Positions 41,901 to 53,889 of a stretch of 64,000 nt of DNA are shown here, piece after piece (the stretch's first letter is position 1; each line of letters starts with the position of its first letter). The position numbers and the translations under genes are program-made. The DNA is from Colocasia esculenta (Eukaryota; Streptophyta; Magnoliopsida; Alismatales; Araceae), in NCBI GenBank assembly GCA_014218235.1, contig CM024755.1, positions 97,258,948-97,322,947 on the forward strand, in the 5' to 3' direction. Below the pieces are notes generated by a model that searched no databases, had not been told where the DNA came from, and saw only the letters and a list, made by a program, of their open reading frames with translations.

Positions 41901-44000
41901 TTAGGATGGAGAAAGATAATACAGAGGAGATAACAAGGAGGCATGCTGTGAGACAACAGCCCATGCCTTGATCTCAAGATCCTCAAAAATTTGCAGAAAA
42001 ACGCCAGAGGCAACTGAGAAGGAGGGTCCCATGGAAGGGATGTTCCTCTGAATGTAGAGTTGCCTTTGCTGCTCTAAGAATTCTCCATACTGAGTTTTGT
42101 CCAAAATGAATCTGAAGTAAGTACTCTTACCAAAACTGGCCCTATGGAGAAATCTGTCCAAGGAAATTGGATAGTGAATTTGTTGATTTAACAAATCCTG
42201 CTTTAAGGCATAGAAAGCAGAATATCTAGATGCCCATACAGCATAGATCTCTGGTATGGGTGCGATGGAGTTTAGATCCATAAAAGCTTCTGCAGAAAGA
42301 GCAGGCTTCCTCTGACTAACAAGATCTTGATTGATGGCTTCCAATTGCTGATAAGAGGCCTGATAGAGAAGCGTCCATTCTGATGAGGTGAGTCTTTCAC
42401 ACTCAGAAATGAGTGGAGCTAAGGTCTGAGAAGACATGCGGCCAGAGTGATATTCTCTGAAGATGAACCGCAAAAAGGAAGGAGATCTGCCCTGCTTGGC
42501 TGACATCCTGCCCATCTGTCTTGCAAACATATCTAGAGCATGAGACCCAGCATCTGAATCAAACACTAAAGAGTGCAGCTTCGGCAGAAGAACTGGAAAA
42601 TCAACCTTGAAAGAGACAAAGTCTACTTTAAGAGGAAGGTTGAGAGGGGTTTCTGATTTCAGCACAGTAATCTGCGAATGGAACTGGCAAAACTGAACTT
42701 CTGGAATTTTGTTCAAGTAACAGAAGTCACTGTACAGCTGAAAGGCTCTGGCAATGCGAATTTCCTTCAAAATGAAGGATCCCCAAGAGTTCTTGTGCTG
42801 GATGATAAACCACTCAGAGAAGGTGAGTGGGTGATCTCTGTGAGTGAGGGATTCGGCCCTTGCAGTCAGGTATTTTGCATACTGAGCCTTATTTCCTTTG
42901 ATAGCTGCCCACTGATCTTCAGTCTTGAACTCAGTGCCCTCAAGGATTTTGGATTTGAAAGCTTGAGATATCTGAGTAAAAGGAAGAACAATGTCCAGGT
43001 GTTCGGATAGGTTGAGAAAAGGAATACCATAAATGGTAGAAAGAATGCATTTCTGGAGGTATTCTTTGTAGATAGGTCTTCTCTTAGGATCAAGGGTAAG
43101 AGAGTACCATAAAGGAGGGTATAGAGGAACAGAAGGAGTGCTTAGAGATGAGGAGGTTTTTCTCTTTTTCAAGGCAGGACTGGGAGGGTCAGTCCTGTGA
43201 ATGTGAGAGGCTGTGGAAAGAATGGTGAGGAGGGTGTTCCTTTCAAAAATGTCTGGAACATTGGTGTCAAAGACACCAAGAGGCAGAGGTTTATCTGGAG
43301 GAAAGATAACAGAATTAGGAGTAGGAGGATAGAAAAAATGTTTAGGATTAAAGGAAGAGGTTGGTTGAAGAGGAGATGTTTGAATTTTAATAGGTGAAGG
43401 TTTAGGAGTTAATGAGGATGGAGCTGAGATGTGAGCTGGAGTAGGAGAGAAGGAGGGTTGAGATGAAGTAGAGGATGAGGAAGGTTGGGTGCGAGGCATG
43501 GGATGTTTTATGGTTGGTGGAGCAGGAGGTGCAGTAGAAGGAGATGAAGGTGTGGAGAGGGTTGGAGTGGCAAGAGATGAAGTATCAGGGGCCTTGGAGA
43601 CTGACACTGGCTCTTTCCCTTTGGCCTGACTCTCTCTGACTGCTGGAGAGGGTCCTGAAGACCCTGAGGCTGCCACTGGTCCGGGTAACCTCACGACTGA
43701 TGGCCCTGATGGCCCTGACCCTTGAACTGGTGGCCCTGTTGGCCGAGAGACTTCTGCTGGAGGCCCTGGTGGCCTAGAAACTTCAGCTGGACTGCTCTGA
43801 GTGGGTGCAGGAGGGACACCACTAGACCTTGAAAGATTAGCCAGCAAATTCTTCATATCAGACATCTCTTTATTGAAATACCTCATTGCATTTCTTATTG
43901 AAGATACGTCTGAGGAAGTTGAAGCTTGATTAGAAACAATGCCTTGTATGCTAGACTGGACTGATGCCAAGATCACTCCTTGGGCCTTTAACATAGCCAT
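41901..44000 (-). CDS. intact C-terminal frame of Copia C ORF3 (about 700 codons)
   Basis: This is the longest uninterrupted frame in the window. The frame is open from 44090; the first ATG is at 44000, but it probably continues from upstream by a one-base frameshift near 44030. Residues 1-60 are a likely coiled coil (SSIRNAMRYFNKEMSDMKNLL). About 180 residues rich in Pro, Ser and Thr follow, with PRTQPSSSSTSSQPSF. A mixed, globular-looking region of about 420 residues comes last, with PPLWYSLTLDPKRRP, FSEWFIIQHKNSWGSF and LERLTSSEW-like helical stretches. I do not recognise the C-terminal domain. Its openness beside a pol full of indels is notable. Confidence 0.6.
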   Translation of the reverse strand: MAMLKAQGVILASVQSSIQGIVSNQASTSSDVSSIRNAMRYFNKEMSDMKNLLANLSRSSGVPPAPTQSSPAEVSRPPGPPAEVSRPTGPPVQGSGPSGPSVVRLPGPVAASGSSGPSPAVRESQAKGKEPVSVSKAPDTSSLATPTLSTPSSPSTAPPAPPTIKHPMPRTQPSSSSTSSQPSFSPTPAHISAPSSLTPKPSPIKIQTSPLQPTSSFNPKHFFYPPTPNSVIFPPDKPLPLGVFDTNVPDIFERNTLLTILSTASHIHRTDPPSPALKKRKTSSSLSTPSVPLYPPLWYSLTLDPKRRPIYKEYLQKCILSTIYGIPFLNLSEHLDIVLPFTQISQAFKSKILEGTEFKTEDQWAAIKGNKAQYAKYLTARAESLTHRDHPLTFSEWFIIQHKNSWGSFILKEIRIARAFQLYSDFCYLNKIPEVQFCQFHSQITVLKSETPLNLPLKVDFVSFKVDFPVLLPKLHSLVFDSDAGSHALDMFARQMGRMSAKQGRSPSFLRFIFREYHSGRMSSQTLAPLISECERLTSSEWTLLYQASYQQLEAINQDLVSQRKPALSAEAFMDLNSIAPIPEIYAVWASRYSAFYALKQDLLNQQIHYPISLDRFLHRASFGKSTYFRFILDKTQYGEFLEQQRQLYIQRNIPSMGPSFSVASGVFLQIFEDLEIKAWAVVSQHASLLSPLYYLSPS

Positions 44001-45425
44001 AACAGGCTTCAAGTTCACTTTTCTAGGGCCCTCCTTGACCTCTGTGAACAATTCTCTTCTGCTTACCTTGATGAGTGACAGGCTCCTCAAGATTTATAGT
44101 TGTACTTGGGCCTTCACTAACATCAACCATGGCTGGAGCTGGAATTTCCTGAGTAGGTGCAGCTTTCTCAGGAAAAGCTTCATTCTCTGGCTTTTCAATC
44201 TCAGCTTGCTCCCCCTGAATGGGAGCAGGGACTTCAATACTTTCTTGCTCCCCCTGAGCAGGAGCTTCTTCCACGACCACATCTTGTTGAGTACCTGCTT
44301 GTACCTCAACATCTGCAACCGATTCAGACTGAACTTCAGTATGGCCTGCTGCCATAACTTCTTCATCAGGTCCACCTGCCTTAGAAGAGACTGAGATGGA
44401 GGGAATGGAATCCAATACCTCTCTTAAAATAGAGGCGACTAAGGTGGTGGGCAAGGAATCTGCCACACCAGCTGCACCCTCTTCCAATTGAGCTTCGGAT
44501 TGGCATCCCACAGCTGACTCTACTGGTTCTTGCTCTGCTTGATTTGCTGCTGCTTGCTCTGCTGGATCTGCTGCTGCTTGCTCTGCTGGATCTGCAATGA
44601 TTGCCTCTCCCTCAGCCACAGAAGTCTTTGACCACATTCCATCTACCACTGAGAATCCACTTTTCTTCAGATTTCTGGACCTTATAGACTGGCCCATCTT
44701 TTCAGCTACTGCACCTGACAAATCTACTCCAAAGTGCTTGAAAATCTTGGTCAGTAGATGAGCATACGGAAGGGAAACATTCAACTTGCTCTTTGTTTCC
44801 CATAACTGAGCATGTGCAAACATCATTCGCTCAATCATCACTGCGGCCAGGTTATCTCTTTGTTCTGGATTGCCCAGACATTATGTCCGAATCTGCCCTA
44901 GTGCATGAAGAAAAGGTAGCACTACGAGGTACTAAGATTTGGCAGACTATAAAGTGAAGCAATCTATTGAATGCGGACATCTGATTAATATCAAGCTTCC
45001 CATCCTTTAACTTAAATCCTGGACCGATAATCCGAGACCTTTGACTTCATCATTCACAGAGTGAATGCCACTAAATCCAGAGGTCTTCACTCCAAACAAA
45101 TCACGCAAAAGCTCATGGGTTATTCTGATTTGGATGCCCTTGACAGAGGAAACAAGGGACCCATCTGCTTCTGACTTCAGACAAATGTAGAAGGCTTTTA
45201 CCAAGTCCGGGTAGCTTACCTCACTGAAGGTGACCACATCCATCCACTGCAATCTTCTTAGAGTATCAACTAGCCTGGCCATGCCATCTTCTCAAGATTC
45301 TGAACATCCACTGCCTTATTTCCGCAAATCTTCGTCTTCACAAACGTAAATCTTTCTTGCTCCCTTGGGGATAAATACTCAGCACTGTAGCCCCCAACAC
45401 TTCCGGAGATCAACGGAGCGGCCAT
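41901..45425 (-). pseudogene. Copia C ORF3, putative plant transposon protein family, long Pro-rich form
   Basis: The start is ATG 45425 (MAAP ... SVGGYSAEYLS), matched by Copia B ORF3 at 62748. The N-terminal domain contains YPDLVKAFYICLKSEADGSLVSSV, RITHELLRDLFGV, KLKDGKLDINQMSAFNRLLHFI and LPYAHLLTKIFKHFGVDLSG, the last being the hallmark I know from putative plant transposon proteins. An acidic repeat region (DPAEQAAADPAEQ, APAQGEQE) follows, then a coiled-coil segment, a long Pro/Ser-rich stretch and a globular-looking C-terminus. Small frameshifts near 45290, 45022, 44880 and 44030 break a frame of about 1,175 codons; they may be sequence errors, since the gap is near. Position is after pol and before the polypurine tract. 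No signal peptide or membrane helix is apparent, so an envelope role is not supported. Function unknown. Confidence 0.75.
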
Positions 45426-45825
45426 GGGTGCAGAGAAGAAAAGATTCTGGAAGGGAGGATGATGGAAGGGACGGAAGTTCTCGAAGGAATTCTTCGCGGG
45501 AAGAGAAGAAGGCTTCGAAAGTTGCAGAGAGTCGATCCCAAAATCGTTAGGGCATCGGCTTTGGGTGAACAGATAGAGGATAAAAGGGTAAAGGTGGAAG
45601 ACGAGTCGATCTCAAAGCGATTTGGATAAAATAATATTACTTTATTGAACGGAGGAGCGCCAAAGGCGGTAAAGATAGAAAGCGACAAAAAGATTTGACA
45701 AGTCAAACAACTTTCCACACAGAAGCGGTCAAAGCATATAGATAACTGAGTTTTGCTTAACTTTAACGGAGAGAGAACTTTCATTTAATCTGAAAAATTA
45801 TATGTCAATAAAATCACAGAAATTC
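45426..45825 (-). other. leader-like spacer between Copia C pol and ORF3
   Basis: About 400 bp without supported coding sequence. It includes GATCGACTCGTC, GATCGACTCTCTG and TGTCGCTTTC motifs, then pyrimidine-rich sequence up to CCATGGCCGC. Same position and style as the spacers at 7967-8665 and 62375-62747. Confidence 0.4.
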
Positions 45826-48800
45826 TTTCAAATTGCACATCCCTAGTTCCCTTCTAAGAGATGTAAATCTCTCTTCAGGTAGTAGGGCTTTGTGAAGATA
45901 TCTGCCAATTGACCATTGTATCTATAAACGAAATTTCTAAATACCACTAGCTACATGGTCTCGAATAAAATGATATCTTACCTCAATGTGCTTCGTCCTT
46001 GAGTGTTGAACTGGATTTTTGGTGAGGTTGATGGCACTTGTATTATCACACAATAGAGGAATTGATTTGATGTGAATGCCGAAATCTTCAAGTTGTTGCT
46101 TTATCCAAAGAAGTTGTGTACAGCAACTTCCAGCAGCAACATATTCCGCCTCAGCTGTTGATAGAGCTACTGAATTTGTTTCTTGGATGTCCATGATATT
46201 AGGCATCCTGCAAGAAACTGACAACCCACTGTGCTCTTTCTATCTACTTTGCAACCAGCATAATCAGCATCTGAATATCCTATTAGATTTATCTCACAAG
46301 ATCTAGGATACCAGAGACCTAAGTCATGAGTTCTAGCTAAAATCTAAATATTCTTTTTACAGAAATTAAGTGAGACTCTCTAGGGTCTGCCTGATATCTA
46401 GCACACATGCATACACTGAACAATGTCTGGTCTACTGGCAGTTAAGTAAAGTAATGATCCTATCATACCTCGATAATTCTTTTGATCTACCCTTTTACCT
46501 TTTGATCACTGTCCATTCTGGTTGATGTGCTCATTGGAGTTGATAATGGCTTTGCATCTTCAAATCCAAATTTCTTCAACAGCTCTTTGGTGTACTTTGC
46601 TTGACAGATATGAGTGCCATCCTTCCTTGCTTGATTTGCAATCCAAGGAAGTAGCTTAACTCCCCCATCAAGCTCATTCGAATTCTCCCTGCATAAGCTT
46701 TTCAAAGTACTTGCAAAGAGATTCATCAGTAGATCCAAAAATAATATCATCTACATAGATTTGTACAAGAAGTATAGTTTAACCTTGGATTTTATAAATA
46801 ATGTACTATCTACTTTACCTCTAGTGAAACCATGATTTAATAAGAAAGTACTGAGCCTTTCATACCAGGCTCTAGGAGCTTGCTTTAAACCATATAAAGC
46901 CTTATGTAGTTTAAATACATGATTTGGAAATTCAGTGTCGTCAAAACCTGGAGGTTGTTCAACATAAACTTCCTCCTTGATGAAACCATTTAAAAAGGCT
47001 GATTTGACATCCATTTGAAAAAGTTTTAAATCAAGTGCAGATGCATAAGCAAGTAGTAAAATCCTAATGGCCTCAAGTCTAGCTACAGGTGCATAAGTTT
47101 CATCGAAATCTATGCCTTCCTCTGGGAGTAGCCTTGAGCCAACCAACTGGCTTTGTTCCTTAAGATTATTCCAGACTCATCCAGTTTATTTCTGAACACC
47201 ACTTGGTGCCAATAACTGAATGATTGGATGGTCTAGGAACAAGTGACCATACTTGGTTTCTCTTGAACTGATTTAGTTCATCTTGCATGGCTAATATCCA
47301 AGATTCATCAGATAAAGCTTCATGACTGTCTTAGGCTCTACTTGAGAAACAAATGCTAAATAGTCGCATGGAATTACATTACCTCTAGTTCTTACCTACA
47401 GATGGATCACCAATGATGTTTTCAGGAGGGTGATCTTTCTGATATCTCCATTCCTTTGGAAGATCTTCATGTTGGATTTCGTTTGCTGCAGTTCTTCCAG
47501 AGTTGGATCCTCTTTGTCCTTAATTGAAGTATTCTTTAATTTTTCGGACAAGTCATCTGCATCATCAATGTCACTAATTCTCCTTTTTCAAGGAAGGGTT
47601 AGATTCATCAAAAATAACATGTACTGATTGTTCAATCAATAAGGAACGTTTATTGAAACCTCTATAACCTTTGGGTTTAGAAGAGTACCCATGAAGATGC
47701 CTTCATCTGATTTGGCATCCAACTTACCAATGTCCCTTTTTCCATTGTTATGGATGAAGCAAGGACATCCAAATATTCTGAAATGGCTAATCTTTGGCTT
47801 CTTTTCTTTGTAGAGTTCATAAGACGTCTTTTTCAGAATTGGCCTGATCATCACTCTATTTGTATAACATGCAGTGTGTTGATAGCTTCGGCCCAGAAAT
47901 ATCTTGGCAGATCATATCTGCAACATGTTCTTGCCATATCCAAAAGAGTTCTGTTTTTCCTCTCAGCAATTCCATTTGTTGAGGTGTCCTTGGAGCTGAG
48001 AAGTTGTGCTCAATTCCTTGATCATCACAGAACTTCGTAAACTTTTCATTCTGAAACTCACCCCACCTGATTGATCGAATAGAGACAATTGAGAATTTCT
48101 GATCTTTCTGAACTTTCTACTGAAGCTGACAAAATTTTCAAAGTGTCATCTTTGTGCTCTAAAAAGGATACCCAAGTGAATCGTGAATAATCATAACTAT
48201 TACAAATCCAAAAATTCTTTCCTCCCAAACTGGTAGTCTCATTGGCCCAAATAAATCCATGTGAAGTAGTTCTAAGGGCTTTGAGGAGGTTACTACAGTC
48301 TTTGATTTGAAGGAGCTCTGGGTGTGCTTTCCTCTTGCACAAGGTCTGCAAATGCTATCCAATCTGAAATTTACCTTTGGCAGTCCTTCAACTAGTTTTC
48401 TCTTTTGAGCTTGTTCAACCCATCCAAGCTGCAGGGCCCAATCTTCTGTGCCACAACTCAGTTGATTGATCTTTACTAGCTGCCAACACACATCTTGATC
48501 CTTGAGTTCTCGAGATATAGAACATACAAATTTCTTTCTCTGTAGGCTTCAAATATGACTGCACCATCCTTTAAGATACTGCATTTTGATTCTTGAAACT
48601 GATTTGATGGCCTTTGTCACACAACTGGCTGATGCTGATGAGATTGTGCTTTAACCCTTTGACCAGCATTACATCTTCTATAACGATTTTCCTTGATGTT
48701 CACAGACCGCTTCCTATCACAGTCCTTTCCATTATCTCCATAGGTGACTGTACCTTCTTCAGCTGGAGATCAACAAATATCTTCTTGTTGCTGACATATG

Positions 48801-48870
48801 CCTTGAGCACCCACTATCCAATACCATTTGGATGCTCGAGGGTTAACATGAAATGAGAACATCAAGCTTT
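45826..48870 (-). pseudogene. Copia C pol: protease, integrase, RT and RNase H
   Basis: Order on the minus strand: protease site near 48830 (GGTATTGGATAGTGGGTGCTC; one base short of encoding WYLDSGCSRHM), integrase with CRPCARGKHTQSSF, LLHMDLFGPM and FTWVSFLEHKDD (48058-48491), a C-terminal integrase part with PCFIHNNGKRDIGKLDAKSDEG (47636-47854), RT with DETYAPVARLEAIRILLLAYAS and YGLKQAPRAWYERL (46751-47146), the frame-shifted YVDD region near 46745, and RNase H with VALSTAEAEYVAAGSC and LLCDNTSAINLTKN (45937-46224). Key residues are mostly kept but many one-base indels break the frame. The indel-heavy pattern differs from the substitution-only decay of Copia D and suggests poor base quality towards the gap. 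Confidence 0.88.
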
Positions 48871-49604
48871 AGGTACCCAAATTCTTTTGGTCCTGATTGG
48901 TTAGTATCATCAACTTTACCTTTTTATTCCATTTTTTATGTCTTGTTGGGCATGTAATTTTAATATGTCTAACTGTTGCAGTGACTGCAGCAGGATAACT
49001 TAGTCACTTTTTCTATATTTGAAATCAGCTTGTGTAGCTATCTCTGTTCGGGTACAAATTTTGGTGGTGTGGATATGTTTTAGGGTATATTATGGTTTCT
49101 CATTGTCTGGGGGTGTATATCTAATCCATTTTTTTCTTTACCCGATCTCCTAGCACCTTTTAATATTAAAGAGTTTTTACCATTGGTGAATTTCTCTAGT
49201 GTACTTGATAGATTATCATTTTCTTTATTTAGTCTTTCTATTTCTATTTTAAATTCACCTAAGTCTTCTTGTTTTCTAGAGATTTTATTTTCTTATTTTC
49301 TCTTTTAAATCTTCACATAATAATTCATTTCTTCTTTTATGTTCAGTAATTTGGTTTTCAAGTTCTTCATTTTTGTCTTAGGTCTGAATTGTATTTTCTA
49401 GAACAGATTATATTTTCTTACTAGTTTTAAGTAATTTGCATAATTTTTGTATTTTTCATAAAGTTCATTAAAAGCATTTCCAAATTGTCAGAATTGAATC
49501 ATTGCATGAATAAAAGAAGAGTCAGAAGTTTACTTTGTCCTCGGTGTGGCCATTAGAGCCAAGTTGGCTTCTTCACCTTCACTGCTCGAGCTTGACTCAC
49601 TGCT
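48871..49604 (-). pseudogene. Copia C gag, C-terminal part, cut by the gap
   Basis: On the minus strand from 49604: an acidic Ser-rich segment (SESSSSSEGEEANLAL), an asparagine/lysine-rich coiled-coil stretch with many frame breaks, and a tail reading GPKRIWVPK at about 48885, the usual end of SIRE-type gag before pol. The N-terminal half, primer site and 5' LTR of Copia C are missing behind the gap. Confidence 0.7.
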
Positions 49605-49704
49605 NNNNNNNNNNNNNNNNNNNNNNNNNNNNNNNNNNNNNNNNNNNNNNNNNNNNNNNNNNNNNNNNNNNNNNNNNNNNNNNNNNNNNNNNNNNNNNNN
49701 NNNN
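49605..49704. other. assembly gap, exactly 100 N
   Basis: Exactly 100 N, the conventional placeholder for a gap of unknown size. Sequence on the left is Copia C gag; on the right it restarts inside a solo LTR already seen at 27974. Confidence 0.98.
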
Positions 49705-51536
49705 GTCCCGAGGTATGCGTCTTTGCAGAGGCGTCATGTTTAATTGCGACGGCATTACCCGTCGCGATTAAATCGTGACGTCGCGACCTGACGTGATTCT
49801 GTTTGTGTATCGGCCTGGACGACCTAGGCCAAGCAGTGCAGAAACACACTGCTCAGCCGTGGGGGAGGTGTGCGTGGTGATTTTCTGGCATTTGGAGATT
49901 TGGCAGCGGGTGGCGGGTTCCGGTGCTAGGATGACGTGTGGAGCGTGGGAAATGCCAAGGTAGGCCATTGTACACGTTCTACAAGTTCTTTGTGTGGTAG
50001 GAGAATTCTTTTCCTTTTTGATTAAAAGGATCGTGTGTAAAGATTTAAATGGGTTTAATGGGGTAAGGAAGGTAGAAGGCACGTGTAGGAGTTTATTTTA
50101 CTGCAAATTAGCATGCAAATGGGCTGTATAGGGTGGTTTGAGCTTCTCTCGGAGGGGATTCGGGTAGGGTTTCTACAGCTGAAATGCGACGAAACCAGAC
50201 GTCACATTTCAGTCTGTAACATGACCGTTGGATCCGTCGTGTTTCAGTCATTGAATTGCGACCTCTGTGTCTGATGCGATTCAAATGACTGCTACCCGAG
50301 CCCTGGTTTGCCTCAAGGTATTATGAACTATTTACATATATGGGTCCGTATGAATGTTGGTTTGCGTGCAGTGGTTGTTAAGCGGTGCATTGGCACTTGT
50401 GGTAAGTGTCATTTCCGAGTTTGTGCGGTGTGTGCGAGGCAAGTTGGGTATACGATGTCACCCATAGTTACCTCTCGAGTCTGGTACCCCAGGTTCATTG
50501 TGAGCCAGACACATTGTGCTCGGGGTCTGTCCCGGTACTTGTGTACTGCTAGGGTTTGTGTCATCTTACTGGACACCCTCACTCTGTAGTTTGAGTAGTA
50601 CATCCAGTTGAGGGAAAGACGATAATGGGACAACGGATTGTGTGTTGTGGGTGTACTTAGTCGCTTGTATCATGCTCTTGGTTGGGGGACGGACACTGGT
50701 AGACCTACTGGTCCCCAGCTAGTCGTTGTTTCCAGTGCCTCACTTTAGGGTGCTTGGGCCAGAGACCTTAAAGGTGCCAGGCATGGAGCTGTAGCCGTGT
50801 GAGCTGCAGTTGTGGTGTGAGTTAGCCTCCACAGTTGGTGGTTCTGTTGTGGTGGAGCGGTAGCTAGACCTTCATCCTTGGTTACGAGGCTGAGAGGTAG
50901 ACCTGTGTTGTTTGTCGGGTCTGTAGCTGGTGTCGCGAACCAGTCATTGTGACTCGTGTTGGCGTTACCTTCTTTAGCTCGTACTTCTGAGTATGGTTTG
51001 CATTTATTTATGGAAGTTAAAACTATTATTAGCTTAATTTTATTTAAGCATTATGGGTTATAATTGCATGCTCAGGTTGTGTTGTGGTTATAAATAGTGT
51101 GTTTACTCCTGCTGCTCTGTGTTTTGTGGTTTGTGGCTTTTGAAGGAATTTCCCTACTGAGTCAGTAACTCGTGAGGCTCACCCCTTATTGCTTTCAGGT
51201 GAGGGAGAGCAGGAGGTTCTCTCCCGTCTTCTAGTCTGGAGCTGCATTGTAGCGGTGTTGGGTTCACGCCTCCAGTAGTGTAATTTTATTTTGTTATGCC
51301 CCGGGGTATGCCCCAGGCTTTTGCATTTGAGTTTGACTTTGTTGAAATTTGGTTATGTGAATCCATTGTAAATATGTGTGGGATGTGAATCTTATATATA
51401 TATATATCAGTGTGTTCCTTTATGTTTCCACGGACAAGTGTGTGATATCCCTGGCGAGGCTTCGACTTGTTCGCAGGAGGTAGAGTCGGATCAGCTCTTA
51501 TTGGGTTAACGGGTTTGAACGACGTGGTCTGTCACA
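49705..51536 (+). mobile_element. second copy of the 2-kb solo LTR, 5' end missing
   Basis: Corresponds to 27974-29833. It begins at the gap, 216 bases inside the LTR, and ends GGTCTGTCACA followed by AGAGC. No independent coding content. Confidence 0.9.
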
Positions 51537-52005
51537 AGAGCAATCAAGGAAGAAGTAACCCCTCTTGGTAGAGGGAAGCCATGAAAGAAGCTTAACACAT
51601 AGCAATGACCTCCTAATGAATGATATCCCAGCAGAGGTAAGAAATGTCAGTAAATCCATCATGACCAGGGGTACTATTAGCATTCAAACTCCACACCGTT
51701 TTCTTAATTTCGTCCTTGGAGGGAATAGCACAGAGAGACTAATTGTGGTCCTCAGAGACAAGAGTGGGAATGACATGCAAGAGGGAGTCATCAATAACAT
51801 GATCTGAGGACTGCAAAAGATTCTGAAAGAAGTTAACCACTTCATGTTAAGAACCTCCTAGTCCTCATTCCAAACCCCATCCACCTGGAGCCTGTGAATA
51901 GCATTGCGCCTCCTGTTACCTTGAACCATAGCATGGTAAAAAGTAGTATTTTTATCCGTTATCCAACCATTGCATACGAGCTTTTTGAGCCCAGAAAAGC
52001 TCCAC
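51537..52005 (-). pseudogene. second copy of the LINE linker/RT start
   Basis: Corresponds to 29834-30309, ending at the ACAGACAAGTGAAGA duplication (52006-52020). Additional one-base deletions break the frame further. Confidence 0.88.
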
Positions 52006-52297
52006 ACAGACAAGTGAAGACTCATCAAGCCTCATATCAAGGGGGAGCCTCACATTCAGGGGGAGTATACACTAAGGGGGAGCAATAAATTCATGACAAA
52101 TATTGTTGAACCACTCTCATTCAAACTCACAGGTAGTATTGGTAAGAAGTCTTTACAAGAGCAAAAAAACAAATGGTAAGATCCTTCCTTTTTTGGTTCT
52201 GACAAAAAGGGAGAATTTTATGTATGAATTTTCTGTTTCAAACTTCTCACTTTCAAGAAAATTCACATGAGTTTTGTCATCACCAAAAGGGGGAGAT
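52006..52297 (+). other. second copy of Copia A 3' internal region
   Basis: Corresponds to 30310-30604, with GGGGGAG blocks and the polypurine tract. Confidence 0.85.
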
Positions 52298-53889
52298 TGT
52301 CGAACCACTCTTTTGTGTATCTCATGTTTTGGTGATAACTAAAACTCATGACTAAATAAATCTTTTGTTTATGTCATATCATGTTTTGATATTACTTGAA
52401 AACTCATGCATTTCATGTATAAGTCTGAACATTCAATGAGTGCATAACTATCTGCAAATAATCCTCAAATACACTATAGTAAATCATAAAAAAAACATAT
52501 GTTTATAAACACTATGTTTGAATGATGCATTTTCTGACCGCTCAGATTTTTCTAAGTCCCCACATCTACTGATATCATACTAACTCCAACGTCTGAACAG
52601 TCAAAGTCTAGTGAAACTTCGACTTCTGAACAGTCGAAGTGTGGTAGCGACTGAGTCACACTTCGACTCGTGGAAAGTTGAAGTCACACTCTGACTTCTA
52701 TAGAGTCGATGTCTACAGACCGCTAAAAAATTCTTAGCTGCACATCGGCTGTCGACAGATGCTCATCGGCAGTCGATAGGTAGGTGAGATGTTGTCAGCA
52801 GAAAACAAGGAAATAAGGTAAAGGTATGGGTTCTGACAGAAGACCTTTTAGTCTGACTCTATCTTCTGTGCATACATATAAGACTTCCCTCGACATCAAG
52901 TGTCTGTTAGATAAAAGAAGAGAAGTGTAGATAAAGAAAGACTACAATAAGTCTCCACGGATTCAGAACTCCAACGTTATCTCAATGGATCTGTTCAAAG
53001 CCTCTCTATAAAAAGATGAAGCAAGGCTGAAGAACAAGAAGAGAGCTTTCTTGAAGATCATTCAAAGAGTGTACATCCAGTGAGAAGCCTCAATGCCATA
53101 TACACTCAAAGGAAGAGAGAAAGAGCTCGAGCCCAAGAAGAAGTGTGCAAGCAGCCATCTGAAGTCTTCTATCATCAAGCTCCTTCTCCTCTCTTCACTC
53201 TCTTTGCGCTCTATTGTAATTTTGGGGAGAGTCTTTCGGCTGAGAGCTAGAGTTCCTTTATTCATCTTGTATAGCTCTTGGCCTATTCTTTCTTTTCTAA
53301 GAAAGATTTCTGTCCAGGTGTAGGACTGTATACAGTGATCCTCTTCTATATGAAGAGAAGGCCAGTGGGGTTGCTGGCGGTTTCTATCCAGCTAAGGGAT
53401 GTTCTTAGCACTTCCTTTGGTGAAGGGAAGAACCTAGCTGGGGTTGGGTCAGCAGAACCTTGTTGGGGTTTGTTCCAACAGAACTGCACTGGGGTTTGTT
53501 CCAGGAGGCTAGCTTTTTGACCTGTAATAGAAGTGAGTTTCCTTCCTACTCGGAATGGAAGAGGACTAGAGGGGAGTTGGGGGTTTGTATATCCTTGGGG
53601 GGATTGTACCTCGGTTAGTGAAATCCCAAGATTTTGCTTGGGAACTGGATGTAGGTTTTCCTTCTGTGAAGTACCGAACTAGGAAAAAATTCTCTGTGTT
53701 CATTTGTGTGATTTTTTAAATTTGCTTCCACACTTCTACTATCTATCACACACTATCACATTCACTAACCAAAGTTTTTCAGTTGTGAATTGTGTGTTTT
53801 AGTTTCAGAATTTCTGTAGCTATTCTATTCACCCCCCCTCCCCTTCTAGATAGTGAGCTTGCTGCCTTCTCTCCGTAAGTAGGCCAACA
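52298..53889 (+). mobile_element. second copy of Copia A 3' LTR
   Basis: Starts TGTCGAACC and ends GGCCAACA, followed by the ATTGG duplication (53890-53894). It is 17 bases shorter than the first copy. No 5' LTR of A is present on this side of the gap. Confidence 0.9.

Noticed and set aside
41901..45425. Copia C ORF3 as an independent host gene
   Set aside because: It lies between Copia pol and the polypurine tract/LTR on the same strand and has a collinear relative in Copia B.
49535..49771. Open frames running through the N gap
   Set aside because: They span unknown bases and join two unrelated elements; no protein is implied.
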